This document shows positions 8,498 to 17,032 of a stretch of 64,000 bases of DNA, piece by piece. The translations under genes were made by a program, and so were the position numbers. Each line of letters opens with the position of its first letter. The first letter of the stretch is position 1. Source of the DNA: Stutzerimonas stutzeri (GTDB lineage: Bacteria > Pseudomonadota > Gammaproteobacteria > Pseudomonadales > Pseudomonadaceae); assembly GCF_002890915.1 (NCBI RefSeq), contig NZ_POUT01000002.1:248001-312000 (forward strand), given 5' to 3'. The notes under the pieces are model-generated. The model saw nothing but the letters and a program-made list of their open reading frames with translations. It made no database searches and had not been told where the DNA came from.

Positions 8498-9628
8498 ATG
8501 CCTATCCAGACCCTGTACCGCCTCGCCGAACTGCCCCCCGCCGAATGGGACGCGCTGCTGAGCGATGATCAGCCCTTCCTTCGTCACGCCTTCCTCTACG
8601 CGCTGGAAGACAGCGGCAGCGTGGGTGGGCGTAGCGGCTGGCAACCTGCCCATCTCCTGCTGCGCGACCCGCAGGGCGCGTTGCAGGCAGCCTTGCCGCT
8701 GTATCGCAAGTTTCATTCGTACGGTGAGTACGTGTTCGACTGGGCGTGGGCGGATGCCTGCCAGCGGGCCGGCATCGCCTACTACCCCAAGCTGCTTTGC
8801 GCGGTGCCTTTCACCCCGGTCACCGGCAGTCGCCTGCTGGGCGACGTACAGGCTGCCGGTGAGCTGCTCGATGTACTCACCGCTGGGCTTGAAAGGCAGG
8901 AACTGTCGGGGCTACACGTGAATTTCAGCGAGCCGCGGGCCGATCAGCTGCTGGCGGGGCGGGATGGCTGGCTGGAGCGCATCGGCTGCCAGTTTCATTG
9001 GCACAACCGTGGTTACCGGGATTTTCAGGACTTTCTCGATGCACTGACCTCGCGCAAGCGCAAACAGTTGCGCAAGGAACGCGAACAGGTGGCGGGGCAG
9101 GGCATCAGCTTCGAGTGGCGCGATGGGCACGAACTCAGCGAGGCGGAATGGGATTTCGTCTATGCCTGCTACGCCAACACCTATCAGGTCCGCGGTCAGA
9201 CGCCCTATCTGACTCGGCAATTCTTCAGCCTGTTGGCCGAGCGCATGCCGCAGGCGATTCGCGTGGTGCTGGCATTACAGGGTTCGAGGCCGGTGGCGAT
9301 GGCCTTCAGCCTGCGCAGTGCGTCTGGCCTGTACGGTCGTTACTGGGGCTGTCTGGCGGAGTTTGACCGGCTGCACTTCGAGACGTGCTTCTACCAGGGT
9401 ATCGATCAGGCCATCGCGGGCGGCCTGGAGCGGTTCGATGCCGGGGCGCAGGGTGAGCACAAGCTCATTCGTGGCTTCGAGCCGGTGATCACGCGCTCCT
9501 GGCACTATCTGCAGCACCCCGGTTTGCGCGCCGCGGTAGCGGATTTCCTCCAGCAGGAACGTGCGGGGGTGCTGGCGTACGCCGAGGCGGCGCGCCAGGC
9601 GCTGCCGTACCGGCAGGCCGGCAGCTAG
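8498..9628 (+). CDS. FemAB-like GNAT acyltransferase (DUF482 family)
   Basis: A 376-residue cytoplasmic protein of the FemAB-like/DUF482 family (Pfam PF04339). Family hallmarks include the QFHWHNRGYRDFQDFLDALT segment followed by a basic KRKQLRKERE helix, and the closing EHKLIRGFEP region. FemAB-like enzymes often use aminoacyl-tRNA or acyl-CoA donors; the substrate of this group is not established. The ATG at 8498 (MPIQTLYRL) is preferred over an in-frame GTG/ATG at 8441, which would overlap the porin terminator. The ribosome binding site is weak. It stands alone between the porin and a convergent gene. Confidence 0.87.
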   Translation: MPIQTLYRLAELPPAEWDALLSDDQPFLRHAFLYALEDSGSVGGRSGWQPAHLLLRDPQGALQAALPLYRKFHSYGEYVFDWAWADACQRAGIAYYPKLLCAVPFTPVTGSRLLGDVQAAGELLDVLTAGLERQELSGLHVNFSEPRADQLLAGRDGWLERIGCQFHWHNRGYRDFQDFLDALTSRKRKQLRKEREQVAGQGISFEWRDGHELSEAEWDFVYACYANTYQVRGQTPYLTRQFFSLLAERMPQAIRVVLALQGSRPVAMAFSLRSASGLYGRYWGCLAEFDRLHFETCFYQGIDQAIAGGLERFDAGAQGEHKLIRGFEPVITRSWHYLQHPGLRAAVADFLQQERAGVLAYAEAARQALPYRQAGS

Positions 9629-9637
9629 TCGTTTGTC

Positions 9638-10060
9638 TCAGGCGTGGGAGGCGGCGCTGTTCTCCTCGTGGATCAGCAGCATGCGTTGCAGTTCGCTACG
9701 CAGCAGCGGGTCTTGGCATCCCGGCAGGTACTCGCGCAGTTTGCGGATCACCCACTGCTGACCCCTGTCGATGAAGGGCAGACGCTCGTCCAGCGATTCG
9801 ATAGCCATCGCCTTGCCGTAGAAGGCGCCGGTGTCCTTGTTGGGTTCCAGCCCCAGATGCTGCAGGCAGTTGAGCAGCAACTTGCAGCTTTCGATTTCGC
9901 CCTGGCGGACCTGCTCGAGCAGTTGCCGTTGCTCCGGTGTGCAGGGTTGTTGCAACGAGTCGCCGGCCACCTTGGCTCCGGCGCGCTCCGCGCTGAGCAG
10001 GTCCTGCAGCAGCTGGGCTTCGCCTTCCGGGGCGTTCAGTGGGCTTTGTGGTTCGGTCAT
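9638..10060 (-). CDS. Small helical protein, ferritin-like (DUF6306-type)
   Basis: A 140-residue, mostly helical acidic protein. The segment AQLLQDLLSAERAGAKVAGDSL, a later EIESCKLLLNCLQHLG stretch and a third helix ending LLIHEENSAASHA resemble a small ferritin-like bundle with Glu/His residues available for metal. The start MTEPQSPL at 10060 has AGGAG about 8 nt upstream; an in-frame start at 10093 lacks this. It converges with the FemAB-like gene with 9 nt between the stops. Function unproven; the family assignment comes from overall pattern only. Confidence 0.83.
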   Translation of the reverse strand: MTEPQSPLNAPEGEAQLLQDLLSAERAGAKVAGDSLQQPCTPEQRQLLEQVRQGEIESCKLLLNCLQHLGLEPNKDTGAFYGKAMAIESLDERLPFIDRGQQWVIRKLREYLPGCQDPLLRSELQRMLLIHEENSAASHA

Positions 10061-10125
10061 GTCGCGATCTCCTATCGGTCGAGGGTTTCGCACGCTGGCG
10101 GCAGCTGGGTACGTGCCGCCATAAA

Positions 10126-10150
10126 TGAAAAGGGCCGGTGAACCGGCCCC
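10126..10150 (-). terminator. Terminator of ppiA (minus strand)
   Basis: GGGCCGGT/ACCGGCCC inverted repeat (10132-10149), followed on the minus strand by TTTTC. It begins 8 nt after the ppiA stop. Confidence 0.85.
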
Positions 10151-10157
10151 TCGGGGA

Positions 10158-10712
10158 TCAGAGCTTCTTCGCGGTGATGATCTTCACCGGGGTCAGCGGC
10201 ACGTTCTGCATCATGGCGCGGTTGCCGGTGGGCACTTGGGCGATCTGGTCGACCACCTCCATGCCGCGTACTACCTTGCCGAACACCGCGTAGCCGAAGT
10301 CGCGGGCGCCGTGGTCGAGGAAGTCGTTGTCGCGATGGTTGATGAAGAACTGGCTGGTCGCCGAGTTGACGTTCTGAGTGCGGGCCATGGCCAGGGTGCC
10401 GCGCACGTTGTGCAGGCCGTTGTCGGCCTCGTTCTTGATCGGCGCCTTGGTGGGCTTCTGGTTCAGTCCTTCGCCGAAGCCACCGCCCTGGATCATGAAG
10501 CCCGGGATCACGCGATGGAACACGGTATCGTCGTAGAAGCCGCTGTCCACGTAGCCGAGGAAGTTCTCGACGCTGATCGGGGCTTTCTCGGCCTCCAGTT
10601 CGATCTCGATCTCACCCAGGCTGGTCGTCAGCAGCACGTGGGGGTTTTCCGCTGCCAGCAGGTTGCCGGCCAGTAGTAGCGAGCAGGCGGCGAGGGCGAT
10701 GCGTTTCAACAT
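10158..10712 (-). CDS. ppiA: Periplasmic peptidyl-prolyl cis-trans isomerase, cyclophilin type
   Basis: A 184-residue precursor with a signal peptide of about 20 residues ([20 protein letters not shown]) and a compact cyclophilin domain. Catalytic and substrate-groove motifs are present: [14 protein letters not shown], with Arg and Phe of the active site, then RGTLAMAR and [10 protein letters not shown]. It catalyses prolyl isomerisation of exported proteins. It lies 68 nt downstream of a LysR-type regulator on the same strand. In P. aeruginosa a ppiA gene also sits next to a LysR gene, which supports the assignment. Confidence 0.95.
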   Translation of the reverse strand: MLKRIALAACSLLLAGNLLAAENPHVLLTTSLGEIEIELEAEKAPISVENFLGYVDSGFYDDTVFHRVIPGFMIQGGGFGEGLNQKPTKAPIKNEADNGLHNVRGTLAMARTQNVNSATSQFFINHRDNDFLDHGARDFGYAVFGKVVRGMEVVDQIAQVPTGNRAMMQNVPLTPVKIITAKKL

Positions 10713-10780
10713 GGTGTCTTTCCTGGTGTTGAGGGAATCTGGTCAGTACGGCCGGGCGGCGGTGCGCGGGTATCGGCTGG

Positions 10781-11692
10781 CTAGCCGGGCAGACCGCCAT
10801 TGGCCTGCCCTGCATCGTACGTCTTGATCAGCTCGATGAGAATCCGGGTCGCCGGGCCGAGCGGTTTATCGTGGTTAGTGTAGAGATAGAACAACGGCCG
10901 GCGGATGCTGCCCTGGACCAGTGGCAGCGGCTTCAGGATGCCCTCGGCCAGTTCGCGCCCGATCATGTGCCGCGGCAGCCAGGCGAAGCCCAGGCCGCTG
11001 CTGACGAAGGCCACGGAGGTGGCCAGGCTGCCGACCGTCCAGCGCTGTTCCGCGCCCAGCCAACCGGCATCGCGTGGCTGGCGCAGGCCGGTATCGCGCA
11101 CCACGATCTGCATCTGGCTCTGCAGGTCCTGGACGCTCAGCTTGCGGCCGAGCTGATGCAGCGAGTGCTGCGCCTGCGCCACGGCGACGAATTCCACGGT
11201 GCCGAGCTCGCTGCCCAGGTAGCCGGTGATATCCAGCCCGCTGATGGCCAGATCCGCAGTGCCGTCCTTGAGCACTTCCTCGACGCCGGAGAGCACTTCC
11301 TCGCGCAGGCGGACCCTGCAACCGCGGCTCTGGGGCATGAATTCGGTGAGGGCCCGGATCAGCTTGGCGCTGGGATAGGCGGCATCCACCACCAGCCTGA
11401 CCTCGGCTTCCCAGCCTTGCTCCATGTGGTGCGCCAGCTCCTCCAGTTGGCTGGCCTGGCTGACCAGCTGCCGCGAGCGGCGTAGCAGTACCTCCCCGGC
11501 CTCGGTGAGCACGGCCTTGCGGCCGTCGATGCGCAGCAGGGGAACGCCGAGCTGCTCCTGCATGCGCGCGACGGTATAGCTGACCGAAGACTGCGAGCGA
11601 TGCAGGGCCTCGGCGGCCTGGGCGAAGCCCCCATGATCGATAACGGCCTGCAGGGTGCGCCATTGATCGAGGGTCACACGGGGCACTTTCAT
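10781..11692 (-). CDS. LysR-family transcriptional regulator
   Basis: A 303-residue LysR protein. The N-terminal winged helix-turn-helix is at residues 6-65 (DHGGFAQAAEALHRSQSSVSYTVARMQEQLG), followed by a linker helix and a type-2 periplasmic-binding-like effector domain. It is divergent from the small secreted-protein gene at 11765, with 72 nt between starts, the classic arrangement for LysR control of a neighbour. Synteny with ppiA suggests it corresponds to the LysR gene beside ppiA in P. aeruginosa. Effector and targets cannot be read from the sequence. Confidence 0.93.
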   Translation of the reverse strand: MKVPRVTLDQWRTLQAVIDHGGFAQAAEALHRSQSSVSYTVARMQEQLGVPLLRIDGRKAVLTEAGEVLLRRSRQLVSQASQLEELAHHMEQGWEAEVRLVVDAAYPSAKLIRALTEFMPQSRGCRVRLREEVLSGVEEVLKDGTADLAISGLDITGYLGSELGTVEFVAVAQAQHSLHQLGRKLSVQDLQSQMQIVVRDTGLRQPRDAGWLGAEQRWTVGSLATSVAFVSSGLGFAWLPRHMIGRELAEGILKPLPLVQGSIRRPLFYLYTNHDKPLGPATRILIELIKTYDAGQANGGLPG

Positions 11693-11764
11693 CTTCGATT
11701 CCTCCAGGGGCTGGTACGCTCAGGGTCTGTTACGCTGGCCGTTCTCTCGAGGAGACCGCCGCAG

Positions 11765-12085
11765 ATGAGAAGACTCAGTTACATGCTTTTTGCCTTGTTG
11801 CCGCTCGCCGCGGTTGCCGCCACCTATCCGGTGGAACTCGAGCAGCAGCTCAACGGCGCGGAGATCAATGCCACCCCGGAGGCCATCGATCGCGATCTCG
11901 CCGGCCTGCTGCTGCTCAATTACGGCCAGACGCCGGCGGTGTGCACGGCGGTGTTTCGCAACGGCCCGGAGGCCCCGCGCACGCGTCGCGTGGAGTTGCA
12001 GGCGGGTGAGCGCAAGGCGCTGACTTCCAAGTTCAAGCGGGATGTGATCCGCCTGCGCATCACGCTGACCTGCGAGCCGAAGTAG
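11765..12085 (+). CDS. Small secreted hypothetical protein
   Basis: A 106-residue protein with a signal peptide (MRRLSYMLFALLPLAAVAA, cleavage about residue 19) and a short basic/polar mature domain with two Cys residues (VCTAVF and LTCEP) that could form a disulfide in the periplasm. The GAGGAGACC sequence upstream gives a good ribosome binding site for the ATG at 11765; an earlier in-frame start at 11600 reads through the LysR gene start. It is divergent from the LysR gene and may be its target. Function unknown. Confidence 0.88.
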   Translation: MRRLSYMLFALLPLAAVAATYPVELEQQLNGAEINATPEAIDRDLAGLLLLNYGQTPAVCTAVFRNGPEAPRTRRVELQAGERKALTSKFKRDVIRLRITLTCEPK

Positions 12086-12128
12086 GCCGTTCGGCCCTTG
12101 GCAAGAGGCGTACGCACACCGCCGCGCC

Positions 12129-12560
12129 TCAATCCAGGACGTTCTCCAGGATCTCGTAGACGATGCCGGTGGCGATGGCGACCAGGATCACATCGCGGCC
12201 CAGCTGCTTCCACTCATAACCGTCGTAATGCGGCAGGTGGGCCAGCAGGCGGCTGTCCATGTTCTTGGCGATGCCCGGCGGCAGCGGCTTGCCGCGCGCC
12301 ACGTTCTTGCGGATACCCGGTGGCAGGGAGGTGGCCGGGGCCAGCAGGTCGCGATGACTGCGCAGCGTGATGCGGACCTGGCCGATATCCACCGAGGGAG
12401 CATGCAGGCGGAGGTTCTGTTGTTGCGCAGGCTGATGGCCCGCCGCCGACTTGCCCTGGTGACCGGGGCGGTCGTTGTTCGGTTGGGCGGCGCCGGCCGA
12501 GGCACACAGGGCCAGCGACAGGGCGCCGGCCAAAGGGATCATTCGTTTCGTTGAGGTCAT
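12129..12560 (-). CDS. CigR-like / RcnB-type periplasmic protein
   Basis: A 143-residue precursor with an N-terminal signal peptide (to about residue 24, SAGAA). A low-complexity Gln/Pro/His linker follows, then two near-identical short motifs LPPGIRKN and LPPGIAKN, then a conserved tail ending in a hydrophobic stretch (VILVAIATGIVYEILENVL) that may contact the membrane. This layout is typical of proteins annotated as the anti-virulence regulator CigR family. The start at 12560 has GAGGAA 6 nt upstream; an in-frame ATG at 12578 does not. It stands alone and converges with the gene at 11765. The function in Pseudomonas is not known. Confidence 0.85.
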   Translation of the reverse strand: MTSTKRMIPLAGALSLALCASAGAAQPNNDRPGHQGKSAAGHQPAQQQNLRLHAPSVDIGQVRITLRSHRDLLAPATSLPPGIRKNVARGKPLPPGIAKNMDSRLLAHLPHYDGYEWKQLGRDVILVAIATGIVYEILENVLD

Positions 12561-12674
12561 GCACGTTTCCTCGGGCATTAAGCCGCTTCGTTTCCATCAG
12601 CTTAGCGTGTGTTCGGCAGGGAAAACACGCAGGCGGTTACAGAACGCGCCTTTGCCTCGCAGACGGGGTAACCT

Positions 12675-14036
12675 ATGCCACTGTTTTTCGACTCCGAGGT
12701 AGCTCCCTTGTTTGACCAATTCGCCCTGCACGAACGCCTGCTCAAGGCCGTCGCCGAACTGAAATTCGTCGAGCCGACCCCGGTGCAGGTGGCGGCGATC
12801 CCGCCTGCGCTGGAGGGGCGCGACCTGCGCGTGACGGCGCAGACCGGCAGCGGCAAGACCGCCGCGTTCGTGCTGCCGATGCTCAATCGGCTGATCGGCG
12901 ATGCCCAGCCACGCGTCGACGTACGTGCATTGATCCTGTTGCCGACCCGCGAGCTGGCCCAGCAGACGCTCAAGGAAGTCGAGCGCTTCTCGCAGTTCAC
13001 CTTCATCAAGTCCGGGCTGATCACCGGCGGCGAGGACTTCAAGGTCCAGGCGGCCATGCTGCGCAAGGTGCCGGATGTGCTGATCGGCACGCCGGGGCGG
13101 CTGATCGAGCACCTCAACGCCGGCAACCTGATCCTCGGGGATGTCGAGATCGTGGTGCTCGACGAGGCCGATCGCATGCTCGACATGGGCTTCGCCGAGG
13201 ACGTGCAGCGGCTGGTCGGCGAGTGCGCCAAGCGCCAGCAGGCCCTGCTGTTCTCCGCCACCAGCGGCGGCGCCGGCCTGCGTGAGATGGTCGGCAAGGT
13301 CCTGCGTGATCCGCTGCACCTGCAGCTCAACCGTGTCAGCGAGCTGAACGAGGCCACCCGCCAGCAGATCATCACCGCCGACGATCCGGCGCACAAGGAA
13401 CGCCTGGTGCAGTGGTTGCTGGCCAACGAGACCTACCAGAAGGCGGTGGTCTTCACCAATACCCGTGCCCAGGCCGATCGCCTGTACGGCCACTTGGTGG
13501 CTGGCGACATGAAGGTCTTCGTGTTGCACGGCGAGAAGGACCAGAAGGAGCGCAAACTGGCGATCGAGCGCCTCAAGCAGGGCGGCGTCAAGGTGCTGGT
13601 GGCCACCGACGTGGCGGCGCGCGGGCTGGACATCGAAGGCATGGACCTGGTGATCAACTTCGACATGCCGCGCTCCGGCGACGAGTACGTGCACCGCGTC
13701 GGTCGCACCGGGCGCGCCGGGGGCGAAGGCCTGGCCATTTCACTGATCTGCCATAACGACTGGAACCTGATGTCGAGCATCGAGCGCTACCTCAAGCAGC
13801 GCTTCGAGCGTCGCGTCATCAAGGGGCTGAAGGGTAGCTATCAGGGGCCGAAGAACCTGAAGGCCTCCGGCAAGGCCGCCGGGACCAAGAAGAAAAAGAT
13901 CGAGAAGAAGAAGGCGGCCGAGAAAAAGGCCAAGCCGGTCGCCAAGCGGCCGAAGGCTGCCCGGCACGAGCCGTCGCCGGTGGTCAGCCAGGATGGCATG
14001 GCGCCGCTCAAGCGCAGGAAGCCGGCCGCGGATTGA
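12675..14036 (+). CDS. DEAD-box ATP-dependent RNA helicase
   Basis: A 453-residue DEAD-box helicase. The Q motif region is near FVEPTPVQ, followed by motif I AQTGSGKT, Ia PTRELAQQ, Ib TPGRL, II DEAD, III SAT, then the C-terminal RecA domain with ARGLDIEG and HRVGRTGRAG. A basic Lys-rich tail (residues about 395-453) probably binds RNA. The closest family is SrmB/RhlE-like, with roles in ribosome assembly or RNA decay. The start could be the ATG at 12675 or an in-frame TTG at 12708 that has GAGG upstream and gives MFDQFALHERLL; the latter is credible. Confidence 0.94.
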   Translation: MPLFFDSEVAPLFDQFALHERLLKAVAELKFVEPTPVQVAAIPPALEGRDLRVTAQTGSGKTAAFVLPMLNRLIGDAQPRVDVRALILLPTRELAQQTLKEVERFSQFTFIKSGLITGGEDFKVQAAMLRKVPDVLIGTPGRLIEHLNAGNLILGDVEIVVLDEADRMLDMGFAEDVQRLVGECAKRQQALLFSATSGGAGLREMVGKVLRDPLHLQLNRVSELNEATRQQIITADDPAHKERLVQWLLANETYQKAVVFTNTRAQADRLYGHLVAGDMKVFVLHGEKDQKERKLAIERLKQGGVKVLVATDVAARGLDIEGMDLVINFDMPRSGDEYVHRVGRTGRAGGEGLAISLICHNDWNLMSSIERYLKQRFERRVIKGLKGSYQGPKNLKASGKAAGTKKKKIEKKKAAEKKAKPVAKRPKAARHEPSPVVSQDGMAPLKRRKPAAD

Positions 14037-14060
14037 CGCGTCCGGCTTGTATCCAGGCCG

Positions 14061-14336
14061 CTAGCCACCGACCTGTTTTTCCGCCTCCTTGATCTGTTTC
14101 AGGCGTTTGTCGTAGGCCTCGCATTCGTCGCCGAGCTGATCGGCGCTGCGCTTGAGTTCCATCTGGCGGATTTGCTCGTTGATCTCCTCGGCACGCTGCG
14201 GGTCGCGCTCGGTCAGCTGGCTGATGCGCTCGGCCAGTTGCTCGGCCTTGGCGGTGACCTCGTCCGGGGTGCACTGCGCATGGGCCGCCGGGCTGGCCAG
14301 CAGGGCGGCGGTCAGGGTGATCATCAGCGCTCTCAT
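14061..14336 (-). CDS. Small periplasmic coiled-coil protein, hypothetical
   Basis: A 91-residue precursor with a signal peptide (MRALMITLTAALLASPAAHA, cleavage before Q21) and a charged alpha-helical mature part rich in Glu, Gln and Arg, probably one long coiled coil, with Cys22 and a second Cys in the middle. GAGG lies upstream of the start. It converges with the helicase gene. No family is recognised. A role as a periplasmic adaptor is only a guess. Confidence 0.85.
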   Translation of the reverse strand: MRALMITLTAALLASPAAHAQCTPDEVTAKAEQLAERISQLTERDPQRAEEINEQIRQMELKRSADQLGDECEAYDKRLKQIKEAEKQVGG

Positions 14337-14478
14337 GGCTCGATCCTCGTTCAGTCGTTCTTAATGGTGGATCGCCTCGCGGCCGCCTTAGTTCAGCGGC
14401 GAACCCCAGGGCAGGGGCTACGGTCGGTATGCATAGGCGCCCCGTTCGCGGGGCCATGACCTGACGGGAGAAAACGCC

Positions 14479-14862
14479 ATGAGCTACAAATGGGACCTGA
14501 TCCAGCGCCTGCTGCATGAAGCCCAGGCCGGCGCCAACGACAGCTTCAAGCCCCGCCGCTATGCCGAGGAATACGCAACCCAGCTGGAAAGCGAAGGCCA
14601 GCCGCTGCCGAACCTGGACAGCCTGCGTGCAGAAGCCGCGGACTACGAGAGCCTGCTGTTCGAGGGCGGCTTCATCGTTAGCCGGCCGGAAGAGCAGGGT
14701 GGCAACGGCGAGAATTTCATCCTCACCGAGCGCGGCGTGCGCCTGCTGGACATACTCGACGGCCCCCGGGACGACGGTGGTCGGCGCCAGCGGCTGGTGG
14801 ACAAGGGCGAGGCGGCGCTGGTGCCTGAGATTTTCGACGAACTGGCGGCGGGCCGCGGCTGA
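14479..14862 (+). CDS. Hypothetical protein with DUF2513-like winged-helix pattern
   Basis: A 127-residue soluble protein. It opens MSYKWDLIQRLLHEAQ and later has ADYESLLFEGGFI and ENFILTERGVRLLDIL. This arrangement (start helix, hydrophobic helix, beta wing, LTERG) is like the winged-helix proteins of the DUF2513 type, but the identity is weak. A GGGAG lies about 10 nt before the ATG. It converges with a LysR gene, with 3 nt between the two stops. It may be a small DNA-binding protein; this is inference. Confidence 0.85.
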   Translation: MSYKWDLIQRLLHEAQAGANDSFKPRRYAEEYATQLESEGQPLPNLDSLRAEAADYESLLFEGGFIVSRPEEQGGNGENFILTERGVRLLDILDGPRDDGGRRQRLVDKGEAALVPEIFDELAAGRG

Positions 14863-14865
14863 GGT

Positions 14866-15720
14866 CTACAGGCGGAAGCCGTCGACGATGTAGTCGGCGA
14901 GGGTTTCGCTGATCGGCGATCGCTGCTGCGGATTGCGCAGTAGCACGATGCTGCTCTGCGGCAGCCCGGGCAGGCCGTCCGCCTCGCCGAGGATCTGCAG
15001 CTCCGGGGTGATCAGGCTCTGCAACTGGGCGGTCATCGCCAGGCCGGCGCCGACCACGGCCATGATCGCCGAGAGGCTGGGGCTGGTATAGGCGATCCGG
15101 TAGTCGATCTCCACGGCGTCCAGCGCGTTGCACACCCAGGCACGACAGAAGCAGTCGGTATTGAAGGTCGCCAGCGGCAGCGGCCGTTGTTCGTGCAGGC
15201 TGAAGCCCGGCGCCGCGGCCCAGACGACGTGCTCCTGGCGCAGCAACTGACCGATCTCGGTCCCCGGCTCGCGGGTGACGATGCTGAGATCCAGATCGTG
15301 GCGCTGCAGCAACTGGCTGGATGGCTCGCAGTGCACCTCGACCTGCACCAACGGGTAGGCCTGGGCGAAGCGCGCCAGGATGCCGGGCAGAAAGCGCATG
15401 ACATAGTCATCCGGCGTACCGATGCGCACGACACCGACCATGTGCGGTTGGCGCAGGGTGGTCATCACCTCGCCGTGCAGCTTGAGAATGCGTCGGGCGT
15501 AACCCAGCAGGATCTGGCCCTCCGCGGTGAGCCTCACCTGGCGGCCGCTGCGTTCGAACAGCGGGCGCTGCAGCACATCCTCCTCCAGACGCTTCATCTG
15601 CATGCTCACCGCCGATTGCGTGCGGTTCACCACGTCGGCCGCGCGGGTGAAGCCGCCATGGTCGGCGATGGCGACGAAGCTGCGCAGCAGTTCGGTATCG
15701 ATACTCGGATAGTTGGCCAT
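14866..15720 (-). CDS. LysR-family transcriptional regulator, divergent from DUF1127 gene
   Basis: A 284-residue LysR regulator. The helix-turn-helix lies at about residues 10-60 (DHGGFTRAADVVNRTQSAVSMQMKRLEE), followed by the effector-binding domain from about residue 92. The start MANYPSIDTELLRSF matches the family. The 96-nt divergent gap to the DUF1127 gene suggests mutual control. LysR/DUF1127 pairs are common in Pseudomonas. The inducer is unknown. Confidence 0.93.
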   Translation of the reverse strand: MANYPSIDTELLRSFVAIADHGGFTRAADVVNRTQSAVSMQMKRLEEDVLQRPLFERSGRQVRLTAEGQILLGYARRILKLHGEVMTTLRQPHMVGVVRIGTPDDYVMRFLPGILARFAQAYPLVQVEVHCEPSSQLLQRHDLDLSIVTREPGTEIGQLLRQEHVVWAAAPGFSLHEQRPLPLATFNTDCFCRAWVCNALDAVEIDYRIAYTSPSLSAIMAVVGAGLAMTAQLQSLITPELQILGEADGLPGLPQSSIVLLRNPQQRSPISETLADYIVDGFRL

Positions 15721-15816
15721 TCATCAATCTCCGAGATGGCAGGCATCAGGAACATTCGTTGGATTGATCTTAAGCCCGGCGCAAGACTGGCGCCAATCCC
15801 ATTCGGAGGAAACGAG

Positions 15817-16056
15817 ATGAACGCGCAGAAAAGTGCCATGCACGGGTTGATCCACCTGCCGCGGATGACGCAAGCGCCGGCGCCGGGGCTGTTGGCGCGG
15901 GCCTGGTCCAGGGTGCGCCGCTGGAACGAGCTGTCGCGTCAGCGCCGCCAGCTCGCCGGGCTCAGCGACGCGATGCTCAAGGACATCGGCCGCAGCCGTG
16001 CCGATGTCGAGTTCGAAGCCGGCAGGCCGTTCTGGGACGACCCCGAGCCGCATTGA
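15817..16056 (+). CDS. DUF1127 (YjiS-like) small protein
   Basis: A 79-residue basic protein with the DUF1127 core: RRWNELSRQRRQLAGLSDAMLKDIGRSRADVEFEA. Small Arg-rich proteins of this family have been linked to RNA turnover, phosphate uptake and metabolism in other bacteria. The ATG at 15817 has a strong GGAGGAAA site 6 nt upstream; a far-upstream in-frame start at 15187 reads through the LysR gene and is rejected. It is divergent from the LysR gene. Confidence 0.93.
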   Translation: MNAQKSAMHGLIHLPRMTQAPAPGLLARAWSRVRRWNELSRQRRQLAGLSDAMLKDIGRSRADVEFEAGRPFWDDPEPH

Positions 16057-16093
16057 GGCCTAGTGGCCTGTGCGGTTAGTTGGTTGATTCAAG

Positions 16094-16849
16094 TTACTGT
16101 CCCAGTATCAGCTTCTGGATGCCCAGGGACAGGCTGACGATCACCAGCATCAGCGCGAACAGCCGTTGCAGCAGGCTGCTGTTGAGGTACTGTGCCAGGC
16201 GGTTGCCGGCGAGTACGCCGAAGGCGCCGCCGGCTGCCAGGCCGCCGAGCAACGGCAGCGGTGGTTCGGCGTCGGTGAGGTAGAGCAGGAAGCCGCCGCC
16301 GCTGACCAGGGCGATCACCGCCATCGAGGTGGCCATGGCGCTGAGCAGCGACAGCGAAGTGAACCAGAGCAGCGCCGGCACGATGAGAAAGCCGCCGCCG
16401 ACCCCCATCAACCCGGACAGCAGCCCCACGCCCACGCCGATACCGAGCAGCGCCAGGTGACGATCCTCGATGCTCTCCTTGGCCGGCAAGCCGGCACCGC
16501 GCCACATGCGCCAGGCCGACCAGAGCACCAGCAGGCAAAAGGCGACAATCAGCCCGCGCTCGGGGATGAACTGCCCCAGCCATTGCCCCGCGGCATTGCC
16601 CGGCAGGCCGAAGATGACCAGCAACAGCAGCGGGCGCCAGGCCACCTGGCCCATGCGCGCGCGCGGAATCGCCCCGATCAGCGCCGACATGGCGACCGCG
16701 CCGAGGCTCACGCCGATGGCGTCGCGCAAGGGCAAATGCAGGCTGAGCAGCAGCGGCAGGGCGACCAACGAGCCGCCGGCGCCGGTGAGTCCGAGCAACA
16801 GGCCAAGGACCAGGCCGATGCCCAGTGCTTCGAGCAACAGGACGTCCAT
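16094..16849 (-). CDS. TauE/SafE-family sulfite/organosulfonate exporter
   Basis: A 251-residue inner-membrane protein with about eight hydrophobic helices and internal symmetry: LLLGLTGAGGSLVALPLLL near the N-terminus and GLLSGLMGVGGGFLIVPALL in the second half, the repeated Gly-rich motifs of TauE/SafE (DUF81). Such proteins export sulfite, sulfoacetate or related anions; this one's substrate is not shown. It stands alone. The 183-nt gap to the next gene (16850-17032) contains short GC-rich inverted repeats but no gene. Confidence 0.92.
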   Translation of the reverse strand: MDVLLLEALGIGLVLGLLLGLTGAGGSLVALPLLLSLHLPLRDAIGVSLGAVAMSALIGAIPRARMGQVAWRPLLLLVIFGLPGNAAGQWLGQFIPERGLIVAFCLLVLWSAWRMWRGAGLPAKESIEDRHLALLGIGVGVGLLSGLMGVGGGFLIVPALLWFTSLSLLSAMATSMAVIALVSGGGFLLYLTDAEPPLPLLGGLAAGGAFGVLAGNRLAQYLNSSLLQRLFALMLVIVSLSLGIQKLILGQ

Positions 16850-17032
16850 CAGCGCCTGCCTGGCGATCCGTAGTCGCTGCCGGCGGGGAGGCTCAGAGAA
16901 GAGGCGAGGCGCATGCTGTACTCCGTCGAGGGCTGGATCGTCCTCCCAGGCGGGTTAGACCCGGATCACGGAGGCGGCCCGTGATGGCGAACGATTGGCG
17001 GGCAGGGCCCGCCGCACGGAGTGTAAACGCGA

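Noticed and set aside
16850..17032. A gene in the gap between the TauE gene and the haem protein gene
   Set aside because: Only short GC-rich inverted repeats and shadow frames; no ribosome site or conserved motif.
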